Source: a virus
Strand: one strand, 5' to 3'
DNA: 26,102 bases
Virus record (IMG/VR): IMGVR_UViG_3300006224_000035
Span: 1-26,102 of that record
The notes beneath the pieces are model-generated. The model made no database searches and was not told the origin of the DNA. It worked only from the letters and a program-made list of their open reading frames with translations. Within the stretch, counting starts at the first letter, position 1. Each line of letters begins with the position of its first letter. This document shows positions 21,033 to 26,102 of this stretch, in pieces. The position numbers and the translations under genes are program-made.

Positions 21033-22836
21033 AGCTGTGACTTTCCTCCGTTCCTTCGCCCCAATGGGTGCCAGTCGTGATCCCCACACCCAGCGGGACG
21101 AACATGGTGTGGTTGTAAACCTTCTCCAGATAGGAGTACGTATCGTCTAGGAAGCATGATATAGCAATCCGCTTGTACCTGTCAACATCTTTTTCTGCAA
21201 CATCGGCCACAACCGAGTCATGCACCGTGTTGAGAATGTGGGCGTCCACCGCAAAGCGAGTGCGCCAGAACGTGTACACCAGAGAAATCGGGATGATGTC
21301 AGCCGTGGCGAAGGACTGAACAGGCAGGTTCCTGACCTTGTTGGATCCTTCGATGTACCCACTAGGCGAAATCTTCAAGTCCCAATAGGCTATCATCCCA
21401 CTTGGCAGGCGCAATTGGCCTGTCCGCAGTACCTCCGCTACCCACTTCTCCTGCGTAGCGGTCATTTCAGCGTACCGCGTCTTGAACGCCTGATAATAGG
21501 CAACCTCTCTCGGGGTGCCACTCTTGCCCTCGGAGAATAGCGGCTTGAACGTGTGCCGCTTGGCGGCCGTCCGGATAGCCTTCGTCACTTCCTCGGGCCC
21601 GATCTGCTTCAAGATGGTGGCTGTGTACGTGTGAGGATCGTGGTCAGGGTTCAGGATGTCGGCCAACACTTGCTTGTCGTGGCCCAAGTCCCCGGCTACC
21701 CGGAACTCCAGCCCGGAGCCGTCAACCTCGACCATGACTCCCTTGCCACGAAACAACTTCTTGAACTCCCGGGCCATGTTCTGAAACTGCACGCCACGGG
21801 TCTTGCCGTCCTTGAACTTGAGCCGCCTCGCAGTGGACGCAAGACGGTGCGTTTTCGTGCGGCACTGATTCAGGTTGCCCACGAACGTACCGCCATGCTC
21901 GGCGCACACTCCAGCGAAGAACTCTAGGCTCTTGGAGAGCGCAGCAGACACCTTTGCGTACTTGGCTTGCAACTTGACGAACTCTCGTTGCTCGTCAGTC
22001 TTGGCCTTGAGGCTAGCAAGCACGTCCTTGTTGGTAGAGCGACGGCCTGTTTTCGTCCGGATAGGATTGCCCCTCCGGTCAGTGGCCTCATCGAACTTTA
22101 GTACGTCGTACAGGAACTCTGCCAGTTGAATAGGCGACTTGATGTTGCGCCCACCCGACATGGCAACAAGTTGGCTCTCCACTTCGGCCAACTCCTGCCT
22201 AGCCTTGACGACCTCCGCCTCGACCCGCTCAGGATCCAGCGTCATGCCCCTGCGCTCTATGTGCGCCAGCACCGGGGTCAGGATGCAGCGAGTGAACATG
22301 GCCGGAAGCAACCCATTGTCCTGCATGTAGCGAAGCTGCCGCATGAACAACTGGCCTGTCGTGTCCACGTCGCGCAGTACGCGTCGCTCCAGCAAGTGCT
22401 GTGGCATCTGCGACGGGCACACCCCGCCTTGCATGAGGGCGTCGATTACGCGTTCCTTGCCCAGCAGGCCCCAGCGTTTGCACACGCTGTCTAGGTCAAG
22501 AGGAACTCTCTGGTTGCCATAGATCACGTACTCCGCAATCATGGTATCCCATACCAGATACTCCGTGATGTCCACCCCGGAGCGTATCAGCCAGCCGAGT
22601 TCAAACTTGGCATTGTGGGCTACGAGGATGCCTTTCTTCGGCATCACACGACGCAGCTTCGACACGTCGATCAGACCAGCCGGATGTCCCTCCCGCTTGA
22701 GTGCGCCCACCACCAGATGATTCTCTGGCACGCGGGAATCCCCGAACTCAAGATTCGTCGTCTCGAAATCCAAGACGAAGAACGGCTCGCTAAAGTACGC
22801 GGCCGGGTTCGGGTCTTTGAGGTAGTACGGGAGCAT
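21004..22836 (-). CDS. DNA polymerase, family A, with 3'-5' exonuclease domain
   Basis: This is a 610-residue product, compact compared with T7 gp5 (704). The exonuclease domain (~1-180) shows Asp23/Glu25 in 'VLDFETTN', Glu79 in 'AHNAKFELGWL' where most enzymes have Asp, and Asp156 in 'RRVLRDVDTTG', with Arg152 at the usual Tyr position. Polymerase motif A is Asp372 in 'VEVDGSGLEFRVAGD'. Motif B (O-helix) is Arg422-x3-Lys426-x3-Phe430 in 'RTAAKRHTFKPLF', with Phe434/Ser435 instead of Tyr-Gly. Motif C is His539-Asp540 in 'NTVHDSVV', with Ser instead of the common Glu. It would copy the phage genome with the helicase and primase upstream. ATG 22836 overlaps the stop of a 27-residue gene (TGATG). 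Confidence 0.95.
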   Translation of the reverse strand: MLPYYLKDPNPAAYFSEPFFVLDFETTNLEFGDSRVPENHLVVGALKREGHPAGLIDVSKLRRVMPKKGILVAHNAKFELGWLIRSGVDITEYLVWDTMIAEYVIYGNQRVPLDLDSVCKRWGLLGKERVIDALMQGGVCPSQMPQHLLERRVLRDVDTTGQLFMRQLRYMQDNGLLPAMFTRCILTPVLAHIERRGMTLDPERVEAEVVKARQELAEVESQLVAMSGGRNIKSPIQLAEFLYDVLKFDEATDRRGNPIRTKTGRRSTNKDVLASLKAKTDEQREFVKLQAKYAKVSAALSKSLEFFAGVCAEHGGTFVGNLNQCRTKTHRLASTARRLKFKDGKTRGVQFQNMAREFKKLFRGKGVMVEVDGSGLEFRVAGDLGHDKQVLADILNPDHDPHTYTATILKQIGPEEVTKAIRTAAKRHTFKPLFSEGKSGTPREVAYYQAFKTRYAEMTATQEKWVAEVLRTGQLRLPSGMIAYWDLKISPSGYIEGSNKVRNLPVQSFATADIIPISLVYTFWRTRFAVDAHILNTVHDSVVADVAEKDVDRYKRIAISCFLDDTYSYLEKVYNHTMFVPLGVGITTGTHWGEGTEESHSYEQGHRSGL

Positions 22837-22919
22837 CAGTCGTTAAAGAGAGAAAAGAGCAATCCGCCAATCACATAGCCTGCCACGAAGCAAACCAGAA
22901 ACAGGAGTACGTATTCCAT
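22836..22919 (-). CDS. 27-residue membrane peptide between helicase and polymerase
   Basis: ATG 22919 follows GGAGGACACCTA and overlaps the upstream TAA (TAATG). The TGA overlaps the polymerase start (TGATG). The peptide starts MEYVLLFLVCFVAGYVIGG and continues LLFSLFND, essentially a single membrane span with a small-residue groove (AGYVIGG). A strong ribosome site and perfect junctions on both sides make it a convincing gene despite its size. It has no recognised function; membrane-active regulation of a host system, or tethering of replication, are possible roles. Confidence 0.7.
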   Translation of the reverse strand: MEYVLLFLVCFVAGYVIGGLLFSLFND

Positions 22920-23209
22920 TAGGTGTCCTCCAGTTCGTCGGTGTAGCCGTCCACCAGTTCCTCGGAAGTGGGTTCGTCGTCCAGTGAGTCCAGAGAGCAG
23001 GGCCGCCCCTCGGATGTCACGTAATACTTCGCCCCGTGTTCACGAAGCAGCCTGATGGTGTCGATCAGGTTGACGATGATGTAGCTCGGCACCTTGCAGG
23101 AGAAGGCTCCCCAATTCTTGTGCTGTAGCACGAGATTCTGCAAGCCGTCAACGTCGTCCTCGGACACGACGCCATCAAGCACCTGTTTGAAAGATAGATT
23201 TTCAGTCAT
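22919..23209 (-). CDS. Small acidic protein, 96 residues
   Basis: ATG 23209 overlaps the helicase stop by 8 bases. The N-terminal two thirds form a compact helical region (NLSFKQVLDGVVSEDDVDGL, then VPSYIIVNLIDTIRLLREHG). The C-terminal ~25 residues are strongly acidic (EPTSEELVDGYTDELEDT). Its final codons double as the ribosome site of the next gene. No family is recognised. An acidic helical protein between helicase and polymerase could be a partner of a DNA-binding protein, but this is inference. Confidence 0.7.
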   Translation of the reverse strand: MTENLSFKQVLDGVVSEDDVDGLQNLVLQHKNWGAFSCKVPSYIIVNLIDTIRLLREHGAKYYVTSEGRPCSLDSLDDEPTSEELVDGYTDELEDT

Positions 23210-24398
23210 GTGATTTTACCTTTGAGCTAGGCTCGTTGATGGCTACCGTGAAGTAGCCGTGTTTACCGGACGCCTTGTTCTTACAGACCGAGATAATCCT
23301 CTGGCCTGCGGAGCGCAGTGTATCATTAACGCCCATCCCAAGCAACACGTCGGCCGCGCCCGGAATTCCCGTGTTGCTGCTGTCGATGTCGCCATCGTCC
23401 AGCACTGCCTTGTTGCGAGCCGAGTCACCGGCCTGCGTCGTGCTAATAGTCACGATGTTGTTCCGCTTGCCGATGGCGCGGATCCCCTGTGCGTTGTGGT
23501 CAAGACCCTGCGTATAGTTATCGGCCTTGCCGATGCGGAGGTTCCGCAACTGGTCAACGATAAGGATGCTAGGCTTGTGTTGCCGTACCATCCCTTCCAA
23601 TTCCTTGAGAGAGCCCGGGGATGCCTCGCGCAGTATGAGGTTGCCAAGCCCCCTCTTGAGCGCAGCCCGCACGGCACTGTCTGTATCCTCGCGGATACGG
23701 TCTGCGGTGCAGTTGAGGCAGTTCGTCATCGCACGCACGGCCAAGTCCCGCACGTCATCCTCGTTGATGACGTACAGCACCCGATGGCCGCGCATGGCGG
23801 CAGACACGCCTATAGACAGGGCAAGTGCTGTCTTGCCAGCCTCGGGCCTCGCGAACAGCACGACGTTGTGCCCGGGTAAGAGACCCCCTCCTAGATAGTC
23901 GCTCAGGGCGCGAGGGGAAATCCGAATACGGCTGCTGTTGTCCAGCCGTGACGTGACCACATTGGCCCAGTCCATCGCCTCGGTGTCCGTATCCACCGGC
24001 ACTGCGAGGGCCCGCCACTCGTCAATGAGCGTGTCTACCTCATCCTTCGGGGAACGGCTCGCCAGTGCATGAGCCAGCTTGTCCTGCACGCGTTGGCGTG
24101 CGACAAGACGCAGCATTTCCTGCACGTTGGCAGCGGACACCGCTTCTTCCTGCAACCGCTTGATTAGACCCTCTACCTGTTCGCGGTGCTTCGGGTTTGC
24201 GATGTCCTCGCACGCGTACCGCGTAACGATCAGCGGATCGGCATAGGCTACCGTGCGATCCAATTCATAAAACTGGCTGATGCCCTGCCACACTGCCACG
24301 AGTTCATCGGGCAGTACCTCGGCTTCGCCACTCGCGGCAATCGCCTCATAGGCACCCCGGCTCTTGAGAGCCGCAGCCAGCAAACCGAACGGGCTCAA
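23202..24398 (-). CDS. Replicative DNA helicase, DnaB / T7 gp4 helicase-like (RecA fold)
   Basis: This is a 398-residue product starting at TTG 24398, which overlaps the primase TGA as TTGA. The N-terminal ~140 residues are helical, as in DnaB N-domains. The C-terminal RecA core has Walker A Ala183-x4-Gly-Lys189-Thr190 in 'FARPEAGKTAL', an acidic motif 'VINEDDVRDL' (~210), Walker B Asp282 in 'ILIVDQLRNL', and the sensor Gln322 in 'STTQAGDSA'. 'GIPGAADVLLGMG' (~344) also matches SF4 helicases. It would unwind the fork as a ring and pair with the separate primase encoded just upstream. In T7 both activities are one protein (gp4), so here they are split. Confidence 0.9.
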   Translation of the reverse strand: MSPFGLLAAALKSRGAYEAIAASGEAEVLPDELVAVWQGISQFYELDRTVAYADPLIVTRYACEDIANPKHREQVEGLIKRLQEEAVSAANVQEMLRLVARQRVQDKLAHALASRSPKDEVDTLIDEWRALAVPVDTDTEAMDWANVVTSRLDNSSRIRISPRALSDYLGGGLLPGHNVVLFARPEAGKTALALSIGVSAAMRGHRVLYVINEDDVRDLAVRAMTNCLNCTADRIREDTDSAVRAALKRGLGNLILREASPGSLKELEGMVRQHKPSILIVDQLRNLRIGKADNYTQGLDHNAQGIRAIGKRNNIVTISTTQAGDSARNKAVLDDGDIDSSNTGIPGAADVLLGMGVNDTLRSAGQRIISVCKNKASGKHGYFTVAINEPSSKVKSHD

Positions 24399-25234
24399 AT
24401 GCGGCCCCGAACGAGCGTAGCAAACTGCTCTTGTTCATTCATGTTCTTGAAGTCCTTTGGCATGTACAGTACATGGACAGGGCGCGTAGTGTAGCACGAT
24501 AGGCGCTGTTTGACAATGCCCGCGTCTCGCTCCGCTCCCGGGTCCAGTGCGACAATGAAACCGCTTGTGGGACTGTAGGTTATGTCGGCGCGCACGTCGT
24601 CGTGCAGGAATGTGCCGAGCAAGGCTACAGCCCTGCGACCCCACGAATTCAAAGCTGCGGCTGATAGGCAGTCCTCTACGATCCATGTCCCATGATCGGA
24701 GTTGGACCCGAAATAGTTGTATAGGCTGGCTGGGGTTTCCTTGTGCGAGCGCACTACCTTGCGCCCGGGACCATCGCGGCGGGTCTGCACTCCAATGCGC
24801 TGCCCGTTGCGATTGTGCAATAGCCACACTGTTTCGTCCGGCCAGTCCGCATTAGCGTACAAGCCGATTTGATAGGCTGGCCGCTTGAACTCTCCGAGAC
24901 ATGCTTGATCGTACTTGCCCTGCCAGTATGCCGACAGGTCGCGGCGCAGTGCGCCGGTCCACGGCTTCGGGATCGGCACCTTGCGGATGTCATCCACAGT
25001 GGACACGTAATCGCCAAGAGCAAGACGGCCTCTCTTGCCGCACGTCGCACGATGGCAAACGTACAGAGCGTAGTGATTAAGACGCGTGATGTAGAACGCC
25101 TCGTCTTTGCTACGGCCGCCTCCGCAGAACGGACAGGACACGCGTGCGGTGTCCCCGTCCGGTAGCTCCGATGCCGCTAGGCGGATGGCAGCACGGGCTT
25201 GTGTGATCTTCGGGTTCTTCATGTTGTGCATCAT
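24395..25234 (-). CDS. DNA primase, zinc finger plus TOPRIM
   Basis: This is a 279-residue product, the first gene after the leftward promoter. The N-terminal zinc finger has Cys34-x2-Cys37 in 'VSCPFCGGG' and Cys60-x4-Cys65 in 'YVCHRATCGKRG'. The TOPRIM core shows Glu187 in 'TWIVEDCLSAAALN' and 'VALLGTFLHD', then Asp231 in 'FIVALDPGAERDA', where the DxD pair is reduced to Asp-Pro-Gly. It would make short RNA primers at the fork and work with the helicase encoded next. GGAG lies several bases before the tandem ATGATG, so either ATG could be used. It is shorter than DnaG and matches the primase half of T7 gp4. Confidence 0.9.
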   Translation of the reverse strand: MMHNMKNPKITQARAAIRLAASELPDGDTARVSCPFCGGGRSKDEAFYITRLNHYALYVCHRATCGKRGRLALGDYVSTVDDIRKVPIPKPWTGALRRDLSAYWQGKYDQACLGEFKRPAYQIGLYANADWPDETVWLLHNRNGQRIGVQTRRDGPGRKVVRSHKETPASLYNYFGSNSDHGTWIVEDCLSAAALNSWGRRAVALLGTFLHDDVRADITYSPTSGFIVALDPGAERDAGIVKQRLSCYTTRPVHVLYMPKDFKNMNEQEQFATLVRGRI

Positions 25235-25300
25235 ACCAGTTCTCCGTAGATACGTCTACTACTTCAACCCCTTGTGCCCCCCCACGTCGCTCCGCTCCAC

Positions 25301-25319
25301 GCCCCCCAACAAGGGGGGC
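25301..25319 (-). promoter_or_regulatory. GC-rich hairpin at the very 5' end of the early transcript
   Basis: Read leftward, GCCCCCC and GGGGGGC form a perfect 7-bp stem with loop TTGTT. Given the -10 box at 25331-25336, transcription should start near 25323, so the hairpin begins within about five bases of the RNA 5' end. No T run follows (GTGGAGC), so it is not a leftward terminator. 5'-terminal hairpins can protect mRNA from 5'-end-dependent decay. The leader up to the start at 25234 is about 90 bases and also holds G runs of seven (25277-25283) and four (25268-25271) on the RNA strand. Confidence 0.6.
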
Positions 25320-25330
25320 TTCTGAACGTC

Positions 25331-25358
25331 ATTATACACACTCAAAAAAACGTGTCAA
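25331..25358 (-). promoter_or_regulatory. Consensus sigma70 promoter of the leftward replication operon
   Basis: Read leftward, the -35 box TTGACA (25353-25358) and the -10 box TATAAT (25331-25336) are both perfect, separated by 16 bp that include a run of seven T. A weaker overlapping pair upstream, TTGTCA at 25414-25419 with a TAGAAA-like -10, might add to it. It drives the primase, helicase and polymerase genes with host RNA polymerase, without needing a phage polymerase. It is bracketed by a leftward terminator (25424-25454) upstream. Confidence 0.9.
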
Positions 25359-25385
25359 TAGGCAGAACCACAAAAGAGTGCAAAC

Positions 25386-25408
25386 CCCTGTTTCTACAGG
25401 GAATTTTT
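25386..25408. repeat. Short inverted repeat (operator or weak rightward terminator)
   Basis: CCCTG (25386-25390) and CAGGG (25397-25401) pair across TTTCTA, and on the rightward strand AA and five T follow. The 5-bp stem is weak for a terminator. It lies about 30 bases upstream of the -35 box of the strong leftward promoter, where an operator or activator site would also fit. No second copy was noticed elsewhere in the window. Confidence 0.35.
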
Positions 25409-25423
25409 AGCAGTTGACAAATG

Positions 25424-25454
25424 AAAAAACGGGGGCTGTTACAGTCCAGCCCCC
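25424..25454 (-). terminator. Strong leftward intrinsic terminator upstream of the early promoter
   Basis: Read leftward, GGGGGCTG and CAGCCCCC form a perfect 8-bp stem (25447-25454 and 25431-25438) with an 8-base loop, followed by G and six T (25424-25429). It lies 27 bases after the stop of the tiny gene at 25482-25541 and should end the leftward unit that enters from the right edge, insulating the replication promoter at 25331. Confidence 0.88.
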
Positions 25455-25481
25455 TAACTTCACCCACACACACGAGTCAAC

Positions 25482-25541
25482 CTAATCAATGCGCGGAGTT
25501 AGCAGCCAAAGTACAAGCAAGACGAAGGCTGCCCAAATCAT
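25482..25541 (-). CDS. Candidate 19-residue membrane peptide
   Basis: ATG 25541 overlaps the stop of the preceding 50-residue gene as ATGA. The whole product is MIWAAFVLLVLWLLTPRID: one hydrophobic span with a short polar end. It is the last frame before the terminator at 25424. The coupling and the purely hydrophobic composition favour translation, but the size makes chance possible. Confidence 0.45.
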   Translation of the reverse strand: MIWAAFVLLVLWLLTPRID

Positions 25542-25690
25542 CGCTGCCCAGTCCAGTCTTTGACGGTCTCGGATGCGTAGGTTGCCACGCACAGCACGAG
25601 AAAGGCTCCAACTAGGACCGCAGTGGCAGGGGCTATCAGCACTGCCTGCCATAGCGTCCAGTTATGCCGCGTCGGATGGGAGCCAATCAC
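25538..25690 (-). CDS. Small single-span membrane protein, 50 residues
   Basis: GTG 25690 overlaps the preceding TAG by one base (TAGTG). The N-terminus is polar (IGSHPTRHNWTLWQAV), followed by a membrane span at ~17-38 (LIAPATAVLVGAFLVLCVAT) and a charged end (SETVKDWTGQR). It belongs to the same unit as the 98-residue protein upstream and the 19-residue peptide downstream. No family is recognised. Confidence 0.55.
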   Translation of the reverse strand: MIGSHPTRHNWTLWQAVLIAPATAVLVGAFLVLCVATYASETVKDWTGQR

Positions 25691-25986
25691 TACAGCACCC
25701 CCGGATAGGTAGTGAAGTAGATGCCGGGGGGGATGCCCTGTCGTCGCTCCACGTCGCCAGTGTACTCGGGGATGCGCGTGTCTCGCGGTCCTCGTGGCAC
25801 TCCGGCATCGGATAGCGCCATTAGGATGCTATCAGAGTAGCGTCGGCGTGTAGTCGCAGGGCTCCCTCCCACCATTGACAGGACATCCCGCAGGAATGTT
25901 GCCTCCGCTGCGCTCAAGTCAAGACGCAGCGTGAAGGATTCCGGAACTACCCGAGCAGGAATGTTCGATTTCGTTGCAATAGCCAT
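25690..25986 (-). CDS. Small hypothetical phage protein, 98 residues
   Basis: ATG 25986 is preceded by AGGAGGACAATAC, a strong site. The first half, 'FTLRLDLSAAEATFLRDVLS', then 'MVGGSPATTRRRYSDSILMALSDAG', follows a pattern I know from many phage and prophage small proteins: a beta strand, a helix with 'LxxVLxxVGG', a short Ser/Arg turn and a second helix. The second half is polar and basic with 'IPPGIYFTTYPG'. The function of the group is unknown. It might be a small regulator or anti-host factor, but there is no direct support. Confidence 0.65.
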   Translation of the reverse strand: MAIATKSNIPARVVPESFTLRLDLSAAEATFLRDVLSMVGGSPATTRRRYSDSILMALSDAGVPRGPRDTRIPEYTGDVERRQGIPPGIYFTTYPGVL

Positions 25987-25998
25987 TGTATTGTCCTC

Positions 25999-26102
25999 CT
26001 ATTTCTTTGACCAGTAGATGCAGAATCCGAGCCACGATATCCAGCCCCACTTTGAGCGGAAGCACCATTCAGGGACTAGGTTGCGGACTAGCCTGCACTT
26101 GG
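25999..26102 (-). CDS. C-terminal fragment of a small protein (5' end cut)
   Basis: A leftward frame is open from the right edge to a TAG at 25999-26001, giving at least 33 residues ending in 'WISWLGFCIYWSKK'. Trp, Arg and aromatic residues are abundant (VRNLVPEWCFRSKWGW), suggesting a membrane-associated end. The start lies beyond the window. The TAG forms part of the AGGAGG used by the next gene, the usual arrangement here, which supports a real gene end. Confidence 0.45.
   Translation of the reverse strand, partial: KCRLVRNLVPEWCFRSKWGWISWLGFCIYWSKK

Noticed and set aside
20400-23879. Long rightward frames opposite SSB-like, polymerase and helicase genes
   Set aside because: They are mirror frames of genes with clear catalytic motifs, and their translations show no domain pattern.
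25414-25442. A TTGACA on the rightward strand with a possible TGTTAC -10 at 17-bp spacing
   Set aside because: The -10 match is only three of six, it would run into the terminator-rich region with no convincing rightward gene beyond, and its -35 also overlaps the leftward control region.
1-26102. tRNA genes, CRISPR arrays, integrase, insertion sequences
   Set aside because: No cloverleaf-like sequence with a conserved T-arm, no spaced direct repeats, and no recombinase or transposase motif was seen in any frame.

Overview
The window is an internal piece of a tailed bacteriophage (Caudoviricetes) genome, most likely a short-tailed podovirus with a T7-like tail tube and replication machinery. 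It is moderately GC-rich and very tightly packed, with stop and start codons overlapping (ATGA, TAATG, TGATG, GTGA) at most gene junctions. Shine-Dalgarno sites are clear, and the one strong promoter matches the bacterial sigma70 consensus, so the host is a bacterium, probably a Gram-negative proteobacterium (inference). No phage RNA polymerase, terminase, portal, capsid protein or integrase gene lies in the window. The cut ends at positions 1 and 26102 fall inside genes.

Bases 1-11722, rightward: the late virion and lysis module. It starts with a truncated tail or receptor-binding protein and three small or hypothetical structural genes. A tail-tubular-protein-A-like adaptor (1898-2581), a nozzle-like protein (2583-4124) and a tail-fibre adaptor protein (4121-4999) follow. 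Next come a small coiled-coil membrane protein and four low-complexity or helical proteins, the last three of which look like the internal (ejection) proteins of a podovirus. The module ends with a T4-type lysozyme (10747-11208) and an HExxH zinc metallopeptidase (11201-11722).

Bases 11724-25234, leftward: the early and replication module. From its promoter side it encodes a TOPRIM primase, a DnaB/gp4-like helicase, a family A DNA polymerase, a single-strand-binding-like protein, a 5'-3' (flap) exonuclease, an HNH nuclease, a T7 endonuclease I-type resolvase, a GT-B-like glycosyltransferase, a DUF5664 / dATP-dGTP diphosphohydrolase-like protein and a DEDD exonuclease with a zinc ribbon. About twenty small proteins are interspersed, many of them single-span membrane peptides. 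A perfect TTGACA / 16 bp / TATAAT promoter at 25331-25358 faces into this operon. Its transcript would begin with a 7-bp all-GC hairpin.

Bases 25424-26102, leftward: the end of another leftward unit, with small membrane peptides, closed by a strong intrinsic terminator just upstream of the early promoter.

The most unusual feature is the lysis arrangement. Lysozyme and metallopeptidase end at 11722, but the holin-like gene (12966-13385) lies alone on the rightward strand inside the leftward operon. A rightward terminator sits at 13725-13747. The leftward operon terminates inside the metallopeptidase gene, and no rightward terminator is visible at 11.7 kb. About 2 kb therefore appears to be transcribed on both strands, and the rightward late transcript may run antisense through two early genes to reach the holin. 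A second intrinsic terminator lies in frame inside a small open reading frame at 20.17 kb. It would split the leftward operon into a strongly expressed replication core and a weaker distal part.
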